From Fibrobacterota bacterium (GTDB lineage: Bacteria; Fibrobacterota; Fibrobacteria; UBA11236): a DNA stretch of 64,000 nt. Shown here one piece after another: positions 8,461-16,585 of the stretch (position 1 is the stretch's first letter; each line of letters starts with the position of its first letter). The position numbers and the translations under genes are program-made. Location: the NCBI GenBank assembly GCA_028287465.1, contig JAQBPO010000084.1:32893-96892 (forward strand), given 5' to 3'. The notes beneath the pieces were generated by a model. It ran no database searches and was not told the DNA's origin. It saw only the letters and a list, made by a program, of their open reading frames with translations.

Positions 8461-11400
8461 TCACTTGGGGGAGAGGATAAGGCTGCCCACGGAAGTGATC
8501 CCGACGGCTTTTTTCGGCAGCTTGAGGATCAGGGAATACTCTTTCCCCTCCACATCCATTTCGATCCGATAGCTCCCGGGTTGCAACCGGGTCAGCTGGA
8601 ATTTCCCGGCCGCGTTCGTGAATCCTACGATCGGTTCCTGGGAAGCCACATCCAACGGCGTCGCGGAAAAGGATTGGTAGACGACCGGAACGCCGGGCGC
8701 GAGCAGCAAGGTGCCCAAGGCTATGATGGTCGCGCTCGATCCCATGTAGAATGCATAGCCGCTCTTATAGCCGGGATAAATGGTGTAATCCGTCCTCTCA
8801 TCGCTGGAACCGAAGGGCGGGTCGAGCACCTCAAGATGGAATTTCTTCAGGTAGTAGGGATTGATGGTCGGGACCACGCCGGGCCTCCAATTGGAACTCT
8901 TGGCATCATACCCATCGCCGTTCGGGTTGACGAGGATATTGCAGGCTTCTTCGTTCGAGACGCCTTTTACGAGCACGAAACTGTTGGTGACCGGCCTTGA
9001 GAAAGCGAGATTTCCGTCTACGTAGACCAAGGCGGTTTGCAGGGTCAGATCCGAGTAATTGGTGACGACCGGCGATAGCTTGGGTTCGAACCGGCGCCCA
9101 TAGACCTCCGCATAACCCTGATTGCCCCTCCAGCCCGCCGTTCCGGTGTATTCATTGGCCGAGGGTCCGAAAGTGGTCCCGGCTTTCAGGATCGGATTGT
9201 AAGGGAACTGCGAAGACCCATGGTAGTCCCATGCCATGTCGGTGGAATAATCCCAATTCGGGGGCGTTCCCTTTTCCGTCCCGTCCGGGACATGGTTGTC
9301 GACCCGTTCCGATGCGGCGAAGGCATGGTCGCCCTGGTTGAAGTAATATGAAACGGTGGCGGAAACGGAGGTCGTGACGGCCTCTTGCCGATCGAGCGTG
9401 TTCCTGAGCGAGAAGGACGTGGACCACCCCTTGCCCCAGCCGCGGCTGAGGCTCAGGGAAGCGTTGTAGAAGTCGAAGCTGTCGGGCCTGAAGGTGTATC
9501 CGGATGTAAGGTTCAAATCGATGAACTTGGAATGGCTTTGCAAGGTCCCGGCCATGTTAAGGCCCCCCAGGTAGCTCGGATCCTGTCCGGGCCGGAAGAA
9601 GGCCTTGCTCAGGTATTCCATGCGCAACCGCCAAGTCTTGGGCGAAACGTTGCTCGAAACCTTGGGGATATAGGTGTACTCCAGGTTGGCCGCCCAGCCA
9701 AGGCTTGAATCGATTCGAAAACTGGCTGCGCAGTCCGCCTTGATTTTCCCGAGCTTCATGGCCTGCAAGGCGTTGAACCCCACCATGCCCGCCGTATCCA
9801 GCGCTTGGGAATAGGCTTCCATGGTGAGGAAATCCGAAAATCCCCGGCGGAAATCCAGGAACAGGACCGGATGCCCCAGATCGTATTCGTAGTTGAGGAT
9901 CTTGTATCCGTCGGGTTCGGGTCGCAGCCCTCTTACCTTCCAAACGTCGCGCCTGGGGAACCCTGCATTGTAGGAAAACGCCGACCTGCCCGCTGCCAGC
10001 AGGCTTGGCTCATGGATGAAGTTGAAATTGATGGTCTGCATCTGGCCGGAGTTGTCCGTGATCTGGATTTCCACTTCGCTCTCGCCCGCGGTGAAGGGAA
10101 AGCCCTGCAAATCATGGGTGCCGGGTTCAAGCTGATAGGTTCCCCGCAGCATGCCGTTTATGAACACCTTGACTTCCGATTGGTTAATCAGGAAGAACTC
10201 GTAATCCTTTACGGGATAGGCGACAAGATGGGGTTGCAGGGAAAAATCCCTCGACAGGCCGATGCCGCCCATGTTCAGGAAACTCTGGAAGCCGCTGGTC
10301 GGGAAGGAGAGATCGCCGACCGAAAGGCGTATCGCCTTGTGCGGCCAATCGTGCACCAAGCGGATGTCCTGGCGGTTGGCTTCGAAGCCGTTGAGGTCCG
10401 ACTTCTCCCAGATGCCGCCTTTTCCCTCCAGGACCCAGGAAAATACGTTCACCGCGCCATCCAGGTTGGTGATTACAGGTTGCCTTGGCTGCTTATTCAG
10501 GGCATCCGTGGTCGCCCTCCCCGAGCCCAGGCTGTCCAAGCGGTTCCCATTGTATTGGTAGTAGGGTATCCGCTCCATGACCCGCGTATTGAGGTAGGCG
10601 CTCAATCGGCTCGGTTCCATGACGGGCACGGAATAAGGGTCGACGGGGAGGCCGGACATGGGGTGGATCTTGGTGCCGACCAATTGGGCGGGAACGCCGG
10701 TGGACAATTCGAATACCGAGGTGTTCAACGAAGTGGGGAAACCGCATTCGATCAGGTCCTCGACGGTGAACCGCGTCTGGGATTGCGCGCGGCGGGCCAG
10801 CTTTTCCCAAAGCTCGCGCTTTACCAGGCCTTGCAGGGCATTGAGCACGGGATCGGCCGGGAAGGTATAGCGCTTCTGTTCCTTGGAATAATTGATCCAC
10901 AAGGTGCCATAGGATTTGCCGTCCACCAACAGGGTCACTTCGATGCTGGGCGGCAAGGGAAGCGGCTTGTGCTTGAAGACATCTTCGAAGAGTTCGTCCC
11001 TCGTCCTGTCGAGCATGATGGTCTGCAATTCGATCTTGGGAGCCGCGATTTTCACCGGGGCCTGGACTTTCGAGGGCGCGGCGGGACTTACGACGCTGTC
11101 CACGGCGGCGCCCGCTTCCCATCCGATATCGACCAGCAGGGTGGAATCCGACTTTGGCGGCGGCTGGGATCCGGATTGGGGTTTCCCTTGTCCGGCGTTC
11201 ACGCCGGGATCGGACTTGCCCTTCAAGGCGGGGACCGGAGGCGTCGCCCAAGGGCCGGAATCCTGTTTGGCCATGCTGCCGGGTATCGATTCGACTTCTT
11301 CGGAGGGTGGAACCGGAATCTGAGCCTGAGCGGGAACGGGCTTGGGCTTGGGTTGATTCTTCATCAAGTCGAGAAAGACCTGCCGCTGAGGACCGTTGAT

Positions 11401-11724
11401 GCTGATCGAAATGCCGAACCGGGACAGGACCTTATTGGTGAAAGTACCTTGGGAACTCAACTGGCCTTCCAGGCGGCGCAAGGTCTCCTGGTCGACCATG
11501 GGAGCCAAGGCTTGAAGCACCGGCGAAGCCGGGATTTCAATCAGGGTGCCCCCGGCGGAAAGGTTGATCCAGGTGTCCGCCACCTTCTTTCCCGATACGA
11601 TCAAGGTCATTTCGAAATTGGAAACGGTCGGTTCCCCTCCTCCTTCGCCAGCGCCCAACGCCCGGCCGGGACCCCCCAGGATGAGCGCGAGCGATAGGAA
11701 AAGCAGGCAGGGGTTAATGGACAT
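8461..11724 (-). CDS. Chaperone-usher outer-membrane usher, FimD/PapC-like, duplicated N-terminal domain
   Basis: A 1087-residue protein with a signal peptide. Family features: a two-strand plug-like region VKVFINGMLRGTYQLEPG then HDLQGFPFTAGESEVEIQI, the usher signature (N-G...PG.f.l...p...G...v.I.D), followed by a long aromatic-rich barrel region (about 520-920) and a C-terminal carboxypeptidase-like Ig domain (VGFTNAAGKFQLTRLQPGSY). The N terminus is unusual. FEMTLIVSGKKVADTWINLS...LEGQLSSQGTF (about 38-130) recurs as IEVTLLVDGKSYGTLWINYS...LARRAQSQTRF (about 255-350), with a Pro/Ser-rich linker between. The usher NTD normally captures chaperone-subunit complexes, so two copies are notable. 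Last gene of the four-gene operon; the ribosome-binding site is weak. Confidence 0.85.
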   Translation of the reverse strand: MSINPCLLFLSLALILGGPGRALGAGEGGGEPTVSNFEMTLIVSGKKVADTWINLSAGGTLIEIPASPVLQALAPMVDQETLRRLEGQLSSQGTFTNKVLSRFGISISINGPQRQVFLDLMKNQPKPKPVPAQAQIPVPPSEEVESIPGSMAKQDSGPWATPPVPALKGKSDPGVNAGQGKPQSGSQPPPKSDSTLLVDIGWEAGAAVDSVVSPAAPSKVQAPVKIAAPKIELQTIMLDRTRDELFEDVFKHKPLPLPPSIEVTLLVDGKSYGTLWINYSKEQKRYTFPADPVLNALQGLVKRELWEKLARRAQSQTRFTVEDLIECGFPTSLNTSVFELSTGVPAQLVGTKIHPMSGLPVDPYSVPVMEPSRLSAYLNTRVMERIPYYQYNGNRLDSLGSGRATTDALNKQPRQPVITNLDGAVNVFSWVLEGKGGIWEKSDLNGFEANRQDIRLVHDWPHKAIRLSVGDLSFPTSGFQSFLNMGGIGLSRDFSLQPHLVAYPVKDYEFFLINQSEVKVFINGMLRGTYQLEPGTHDLQGFPFTAGESEVEIQITDNSGQMQTINFNFIHEPSLLAAGRSAFSYNAGFPRRDVWKVRGLRPEPDGYKILNYEYDLGHPVLFLDFRRGFSDFLTMEAYSQALDTAGMVGFNALQAMKLGKIKADCAASFRIDSSLGWAANLEYTYIPKVSSNVSPKTWRLRMEYLSKAFFRPGQDPSYLGGLNMAGTLQSHSKFIDLNLTSGYTFRPDSFDFYNASLSLSRGWGKGWSTSFSLRNTLDRQEAVTTSVSATVSYYFNQGDHAFAASERVDNHVPDGTEKGTPPNWDYSTDMAWDYHGSSQFPYNPILKAGTTFGPSANEYTGTAGWRGNQGYAEVYGRRFEPKLSPVVTNYSDLTLQTALVYVDGNLAFSRPVTNSFVLVKGVSNEEACNILVNPNGDGYDAKSSNWRPGVVPTINPYYLKKFHLEVLDPPFGSSDERTDYTIYPGYKSGYAFYMGSSATIIALGTLLLAPGVPVVYQSFSATPLDVASQEPIVGFTNAAGKFQLTRLQPGSYRIEMDVEGKEYSLILKLPKKAVGITSVGSLILSPK

Positions 11725-11816
11725 CGTGCATGTGAGGGAGGTCCAGCATACTCAGCGTTTCCGTCTTTCAACCCCTTGAAAAGGGGCGTCTATCCCTGGC
11801 GCGCGGCACCGAGGAT

Positions 11817-12650
11817 TTATTTGGGGGCATCCGGGAAAACCGGCATTACGGCGACCGGCCCGACCGGCAAGTCCGTGGGCCATGGCAATACCACCATGCG
11901 CCGGAAGCCCGGGAATACGCTTTGGGACGTGGCTATCGAACTCTTGACCTCCTTTACCAGGATGCGTTCGTTGAATTTGAATTTCCCGTTCTTGTCCAAC
12001 GGCGCTACCGATAACTGCATGTTCTTCAGGGATTGCAAGCCCGTCCCTTTATTGTTCAGCAGGACGACGAGGGAGGTTCCCGTGCTGTCCTTGCGCGAAT
12101 AGGCCGTATCGGCGATGACCGCCGGCTTGACTCCTTTGGGCCTGATGACGATGATGCCTTCATACCGCGTTTCGATGCTGACCAGGCCCATGGCCGATTT
12201 CGGTTTTTCCTTCGGCTCCTTCAGTTGCAGGGGCAATTGGGTCGCGATGAACCCGAGGGAAACCTCCTTGCTTGGAACGGTGGTGCCTACCCATTGGATC
12301 TGGATCTTTTTGGTATCCCCGGGATATAGGATGAATTGCGAAGGATAGACGACGAAATCATCCGCGCCAATGGACGAAGGATAGGACACGCTCCCATCCA
12401 GGTTGATCACCCGCGCGGATATGTTGATCTCCACCGGCACCGGCGCGCTCTGGGGTCCTTGTTCCAGGGGGCCTTGGACCTTGTCGCTCGTCGGCGGGCC
12501 CTGGGTCTGGAAGGTGAAGGTCACTATCTGGCTGATGATCTTGTTCTGCGGTTCGAAAATCAGGATCCAGGGATTCAAGGTGAAGCTGGAACCCCATGCC
12601 GTTGCGGCCATGAGCCCGGGAAGGATCCCTACCAAAGATTTAAAACGCAT
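11817..12650 (-). CDS. Periplasmic pilus assembly chaperone, PapD-like
   Basis: A 277-residue product with a signal peptide (LVGILPGLMAATAWG). It contains the PapD-type strand pair FVVYPSQFILYPGDTKKIQI, equivalent to the vyPprfrL.pGe.q.vRv signature, and a second Ig-like half ending in VFPGFRRMVVLPWP. An Arg/Lys pair for subunit C-terminus anchoring is expected in this family but cannot be assigned confidently here. It sits between the subunit and usher genes (44 bp after the second subunit, 92 bp before usher), as expected for a donor-strand chaperone. AGAGG precedes the ATG. Length is slightly above the usual 230-250 because of a Pro/Gln-rich insertion near residues 50-70. Confidence 0.82.
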   Translation of the reverse strand: MRFKSLVGILPGLMAATAWGSSFTLNPWILIFEPQNKIISQIVTFTFQTQGPPTSDKVQGPLEQGPQSAPVPVEINISARVINLDGSVSYPSSIGADDFVVYPSQFILYPGDTKKIQIQWVGTTVPSKEVSLGFIATQLPLQLKEPKEKPKSAMGLVSIETRYEGIIVIRPKGVKPAVIADTAYSRKDSTGTSLVVLLNNKGTGLQSLKNMQLSVAPLDKNGKFKFNERILVKEVKSSIATSQSVFPGFRRMVVLPWPTDLPVGPVAVMPVFPDAPK

Positions 12651-12693
12651 AAAACCTCTAAAAAATGGGCGATGTTGCTAAGGATACCGTAAA

Positions 12694-13197
12694 TCAGGGG
12701 CCGGAAACAATCGTAGCGGTGATGGTCTCCTGGTAGAATCCGGCGAGACGGGCGGATTGATCCGCCCAATCGGCATAGATCGCGATCAGATAGTTATCCG
12801 TGGCGCTCGTGGGCGGAACGCTGGTGGGATTCCACGTTGCCACGCCGGTGCCGGGGTTCACGGAGAGGGCCATATCGGCGGGAGCGGCAAGCCCGGCCCC
12901 CAGTGTTCCGCTGACGCTGCTCAGGACGATATTGGACATGGCGAATTGCCGCGCTCCGACCTTAAAGAAACCCTTGTTCGTGAAGGTGAAGGTCACATGG
13001 AAACCGGTCGAATCATTGCTGTTCACCACGAAGAGGGCTATTTGCTGGCGTATGCCCGGAGAACCGAAGTTGAGGCCGAGGTTGGCCGTCGCGGACTGGA
13101 TGGTATTGACTAGAGGAGGATCGGTCCAAGCCGCCCGGGAGGGGGCTATGCAAAGGGTTGCGACCATGACCAGGCCCGTTTTGATGGATTTGATCAT
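12694..13197 (-). CDS. Pilus subunit (second gene of chaperone-usher operon)
   Basis: The ATG at 13197 is chosen over an upstream in-frame start because AAGGTG precedes it and a signal peptide follows (MIKSIKTGLVMVATLCIAPS). The 167-residue precursor is beta-rich: IALFVVNSNDSTGFHVTFTF in the middle and DNYLIAIYADWADQ then LAGFYQETITATIV at the end. The C-terminal alternating strand matches the first subunit (LAGFYEEVVTVYLV), so the two are paralogous. No cysteine pair is present. It follows the terminator hairpin at 13309-13340, so it is probably made in smaller amounts; a minor, adaptor or tip role is inferred. Confidence 0.78.
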   Translation of the reverse strand: MIKSIKTGLVMVATLCIAPSRAAWTDPPLVNTIQSATANLGLNFGSPGIRQQIALFVVNSNDSTGFHVTFTFTNKGFFKVGARQFAMSNIVLSSVSGTLGAGLAAPADMALSVNPGTGVATWNPTSVPPTSATDNYLIAIYADWADQSARLAGFYQETITATIVSGP

Positions 13198-13308
13198 TAA
13201 GGCACCTTCAGATTGGAAATCCTTTCCAGGTTCAGCTATCCGCGCTAAGATGGTACCATTAAACGGGATTCGAAAAAAAGCCGTATTCCAGGCTCGGATC
13301 CGCGAGGT

Positions 13309-13340
13309 CAAAAAAAAGAAGGGCCTGGAGGCCCTTCTTT
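13309..13340 (-). terminator. Rho-independent terminator between the two pilus subunit genes
   Basis: On the minus strand an 11-bp perfect stem AAAGAAGGGCC-tcca-GGCCCTTCTTT runs into a T-tract, 23 bp after the first subunit's stop codon. This is a textbook intrinsic terminator. Because three more pilus genes follow in the same direction, partial readthrough would give excess first subunit over the rest. Confidence 0.88.
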
Positions 13341-13363
13341 CATTCAAAAATGTGGCGATGCGA

Positions 13364-13927
13364 TTAAAGCGTCGCGACCAGGTACACCGTTACCACTTCT
13401 TCGTAGAAACCGGCCAAGAGGGTGGCGTCAGCGGCCCAGGTGGCCGAAACCTCCACTTTCCAATCCGTGGTGGCTACCGTTTGCGCTCCCGAGGCCCAAA
13501 CCGGGCTGACCACGTTGGCGGCCATCGCGCCGAAGGTCTGGGTGGTCAACGGAGTCGTCGCGCCGCTATAGGTACCGGAGGGCACGGTCGGCAGCGCGAA
13601 CTGGGCGCCGGTGAATACGTTACCATTGGGAGTGGCGGCCAAACCCTGTCCAGGCTTGGCAAAACCCGCATGCTTGAGGGCGAAGCTCAGGTTGAAACCG
13701 CCTGCGGTATTGTTGGTGATGTAGAAGGTCGCGATGTTGGTCATGGCCGCGTGCACGGCGTTGACGTCGATGCTCGTGTTACCGATACCGACGGCATAGT
13801 TGTTCACAGGTACCGTTCCGCCGCATAGCACGCCTGCGCTTACCGGGACTGAACCAATTGCAGCCGCGAGAACCGCGGCTGCGACTCCTCTACTAAAAAC
13901 CTTCTTTACGTTCTTCATGCTGTTCAT
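13364..13927 (-). CDS. Major pilus subunit (first gene of chaperone-usher operon)
   Basis: The ATG at 13927 follows an excellent AGGAGG ribosome site. The 187-residue precursor has a signal peptide (VAAAVLAAAIGSVPVSAG). The mature protein is rich in Ala, Gly, Thr and Val, with strand patterns IATFYITNNTAGGFNLSFAL and WKVEVSATWAADATLLAGFY. Composition and size suit a pilus subunit, and the C-terminal strand is shared with the second subunit. The strong ribosome site, first operon position and downstream terminator suggest it is the abundant shaft protein. I cannot place it in a named chaperone-usher clade by eye; identification rests mainly on the neighbouring chaperone and usher. Confidence 0.8.
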   Translation of the reverse strand: MNSMKNVKKVFSRGVAAAVLAAAIGSVPVSAGVLCGGTVPVNNYAVGIGNTSIDVNAVHAAMTNIATFYITNNTAGGFNLSFALKHAGFAKPGQGLAATPNGNVFTGAQFALPTVPSGTYSGATTPLTTQTFGAMAANVVSPVWASGAQTVATTDWKVEVSATWAADATLLAGFYEEVVTVYLVATL

Positions 13928-14059
13928 CCCAACCTCCTTGTTAATGTGAGAATGAGCATTACTAGTTCTATCGGACTTTTTTCTTAGGGACTTTAGGGAA
14001 TCCATTCCCTTTATTCCCCAGAGGACCTACAGCCACATCCATGCTCAGGCTCCGTATAT

Positions 14060-14089
14060 GATTATGGGGGGTGGCGGGGGAATATGCAA
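14060..14089 (-). promoter_or_regulatory. Candidate promoter of the pilus operon
   Basis: On the minus strand TTGCAT is followed after 18 bp by ATAATC, about 130 bp before the major subunit start. It resembles a sigma-70 promoter with a slightly long spacer in an otherwise empty 270-bp region. An AGGGAAT-cc-ATTCCCT hairpin at 13995-14010 would lie in the leader RNA. Inferred from pattern only. Confidence 0.3.
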
Positions 14090-14197
14090 GACCCCTATAA
14101 ACAAAGGGCGAAAGACCTGTTTTCCGCGGGATTGCGCGGATCCAGGGCGCTACGGTTGGATGTACGAGGGAGGTAAAGAAAAGTTTCGGAGCGTGAG

Positions 14198-15214
14198 CTA
14201 GATCACCCAGGCGCCGTCGCGGAACACGGCTTCGCCGCCCAGAAGCACCGATTCGGTCACGGCGAACACGTCCACGTGGTGCCTGCCGTCGCGCCTGCGG
14301 AAGTCGGGCTTATTATATACGGCGTGCTTGGCGCCCAGGGACAGATGGATGCCGCACATGCGCTCCAGGGTCCCGATATCCCTGACCATGCGATCCCGGC
14401 TGAAGGCCCGGTTCATTCCGAATCCCAGTTCGCGGACCCAGACCTCGCCCTCGTCCGCGCGGATGGCCGCGAGGACCATTTCGAACGCGGGAGTGGAATC
14501 GTTCGCGTCGACCACCCGGCCCTTTTCGATCACGAGGGTGATGGGCCGCTCCGGACGGTTGGCCCGGTAATCGGTATCGGCGAAGATGGAAATGCGGACG
14601 CGGCCGTTCACGGACTCCAGATCCCGCGCTTCCGTGAAGACCTCGCCGATGGGGAACTGGCCGCCCACGTTCTTCATGTCCCGGTAGTCGCCCACGTTCA
14701 GCTTGGCGGGCTCGAAAGCCGAAGCGAAGACCAGGCGCTCTCCCCCGCTGTCCACCACGCCGCCGTCCGCGGCGTCGATACGCGCCTGCAAGGCCCGGCC
14801 CACCCCGCGGTAATAGAGGGGATCGTAGGCCAGGGAATCCACGTACCAGGAGGCTTCGTTCCCGGTCATCCTCTCCAGATGCGGATGTTCGATCACCTTG
14901 AGGCCGCGCTTGAAAAGCTCGACGCGGATACGGAACGCCTCCAGGCGGAAATTGCCCGATTGGATGAGGACGACCAGGTCGCCGGGGCGCAGGGGCGCGA
15001 AAGCCCCCAGGATAGCCTCGGGCGGGACCGCATCGAAGTCGATGAAGGCGGCCGTGGGCAGGCACCGGCGGTAGGCATCGGCGAGGAGGACGGAGAGTTC
15101 GCTGCGCCTATCGTAAACGAGTACGGCGTCCCCTGATGGCCCGTGCTCCACCGCCAGGGCGAGGATGTCGCGGATATGCTTTTCCGCGGAACGCGTTTCA
15201 GCCGGACCGATCAT
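14198..15214 (-). CDS. M29-like aminopeptidase (AmpS/PepS type)
   Basis: A 338-residue cytoplasmic protein with no signal peptide. It carries the conserved stretches of M29 metallo-aminopeptidases: NVGGQFPIGEVFTEARDLES (family N-x-PxGEVFT), VRELGFGMNRAF (the E-x-G-x-N segment), and near the end HLSLGAKHAVYN and HHVDVF, which supply likely metal-binding His and Asp residues. These enzymes release N-terminal amino acids from peptides. The N-terminal third is less conserved. Divergent from the dipeptide epimerase gene with 125 bp between starts; both fit peptide turnover, possibly of murein peptides, an inference from adjacency. Confidence 0.75.
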   Translation of the reverse strand: MIGPAETRSAEKHIRDILALAVEHGPSGDAVLVYDRRSELSVLLADAYRRCLPTAAFIDFDAVPPEAILGAFAPLRPGDLVVLIQSGNFRLEAFRIRVELFKRGLKVIEHPHLERMTGNEASWYVDSLAYDPLYYRGVGRALQARIDAADGGVVDSGGERLVFASAFEPAKLNVGDYRDMKNVGGQFPIGEVFTEARDLESVNGRVRISIFADTDYRANRPERPITLVIEKGRVVDANDSTPAFEMVLAAIRADEGEVWVRELGFGMNRAFSRDRMVRDIGTLERMCGIHLSLGAKHAVYNKPDFRRRDGRHHVDVFAVTESVLLGGEAVFRDGAWVI

Positions 15215-15339
15215 GGCGCCGGGCCTCTTGGGTTGAAGTGGAAGTCGACGTGAATCCTGAAGCGCTAAAATAGGTATGTTTTTGCAATCGCCCCCGGGAA
15301 AAGCGGATACTCCCTGAAGGCTGACGGGCGGGCAACGGC

Positions 15340-16437
15340 GTGAAAATCTCCCATATCGAAATCTTCAAGCTGGCGCTCCCCATGGAGCCCTTCGTGATCG
15401 CCACCGAAGTGGCCACCGTCGCCCAGAACACCTTCCTCCGCATCCATGCCGACGAGGGTCCGGTGGGCATGGGGGAATGTTCCGCCTTCCCCATGCTGGT
15501 GGGCGAGACCCAGGCCACCTGTTTCGAAGTGGCCAAGGACTTCGCCCGGTTCCTCAAAGGGAAGGATCCCTTGGACATCGAGGGGTGCATGAATGGGCTC
15601 CACGCCCGTCTCGCCTTCAATACCACCATCAAGAGCGCCTTCGACATGGCCCTGCACGACCTGGCCGCCAAGGCCGCCGGCATGCCCTTGTACCGGTTCC
15701 TGGGCGGCGCGCGCAGGGAAATCATCACCGATTTCACCATCGGGATCGGCGCCCCGGGCGCGATGGCCGGGAAGGCCTTGGCCGCGGTCGCCAAAGGGGC
15801 CGCCACCTTGAAGCTGAAGCTCGGCAAGCATGGGCCCGAAGACGTGGAACGCGTGCGACTGGTCCGGGAAGCGGTGGGCGGGGGCATCGCCCTGCGCGTC
15901 GACGCCAACCAGGGATGGGACTTCGACACCGCCGCGGCGACCTTGCGGGCCCTGGCGGCCTTCGACATCCAGTTCTGCGAGCAGCCCATCCACCATGACT
16001 ACGATTACCTGCTGCCGGACCTGCGCAAGCTCTCCCCCGTTCCCATCATGGCCGACGAAAGCGTTTTCAACCATCACGACGCCATCCGCCTGATCGGCGC
16101 GCGCGCCGTGGATTACATCAACGTGAAGCTGGCGAAATCGGGAGGCATCCTGGAAGCCATCCGGATCGCGGACGCGGCGGAGCGGAAGGGCGTCGCCTGC
16201 ATGCTGGGCGGCATGCTGGAAAGCCGGCTGGCCCTCACCGCCAAGGTCCATCTGGCCATGTCCCACGGGAATTTCCGATTCTACGATCTGGATACCTGCC
16301 TATTGGGACAGCTGGTGGATCCGGTCCTGGGCGGGGCGAAGTACGACAAATTCAGCCTCGGGATCGGCGATGGACCGGGAATCGCGGCCGATATCGACCC
16401 CGTTTTCCTGGCGAATTGCGAAAGCGTGGTCATTTGA
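15340..16437 (+). CDS. Enolase-superfamily dipeptide epimerase (L-Ala-D/L-Glu type)
   Basis: A 365-residue protein of the mandelate-racemase/muconate-lactonising subgroup, starting at GTG 15340. In order: capping domain; KxK base (TLKLKLGKHG, about residue 163); metal ligands RVDANQGWD (about 188), CEQPI (about 215) and MADES (about 240); then YINVKLAKSGG with the second catalytic lysine; and the C-terminal FYDLDT motif that binds the dipeptide ammonium in Ala-Glu epimerases. Known family role: epimerising L-Ala-L/D-Glu during murein peptide recycling; specificity varies between members. The ligands appear intact. Beside the M29-like peptidase gene. Confidence 0.88.
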   Translation: MKISHIEIFKLALPMEPFVIATEVATVAQNTFLRIHADEGPVGMGECSAFPMLVGETQATCFEVAKDFARFLKGKDPLDIEGCMNGLHARLAFNTTIKSAFDMALHDLAAKAAGMPLYRFLGGARREIITDFTIGIGAPGAMAGKALAAVAKGAATLKLKLGKHGPEDVERVRLVREAVGGGIALRVDANQGWDFDTAAATLRALAAFDIQFCEQPIHHDYDYLLPDLRKLSPVPIMADESVFNHHDAIRLIGARAVDYINVKLAKSGGILEAIRIADAAERKGVACMLGGMLESRLALTAKVHLAMSHGNFRFYDLDTCLLGQLVDPVLGGAKYDKFSLGIGDGPGIAADIDPVFLANCESVVI

Positions 16438-16453
16438 CCCGATCCCGGCGCAT

Positions 16454-16555
16454 GCGGCCATTGTGGCCGCGGACCGCGCATTGCTATTTAAGGATGGGGC
16501 CCGGCCCCACTAATGGAAGGGGCGTAGCCCCGGCGCAAGCCGGTCAACGCCCCTT
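16454..16555 (+). other. Run of three RNA hairpins in the epimerase-DUF4197 intergenic region
   Basis: Three inverted repeats follow each other: GCGGCCA-ttg-TGGCCGC (16454-16470), TGGGGC-ccg-GCCCCA (16495-16509), and a nested element with an 8-bp outer stem AAGGGGCG/CGCCCCTT (16517-16524 with 16548-16555) enclosing CCGGC-gcaa-GCCGG, a GNRA-type tetraloop hairpin. None has a T-run. The first may end the upstream transcript; the last lies 30 nt before the next ATG and could be a leader structure. I could not match it to a riboswitch I know. Confidence 0.4.
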
Positions 16556-16585
16556 GCCCTGAGAAACCCTGAGAGACGAGGCCCT

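Noticed and set aside
9805..11697. 630-codon open frame on the plus strand inside the usher gene
   Set aside because: Usher motifs on the minus strand are convincing and the plus product has none.
16495..16555. c-di-GMP riboswitch or twister ribozyme
   Set aside because: The GCAA tetraloop and CAAGCC string recall parts of these, but the conserved cores I know for either class are missing.
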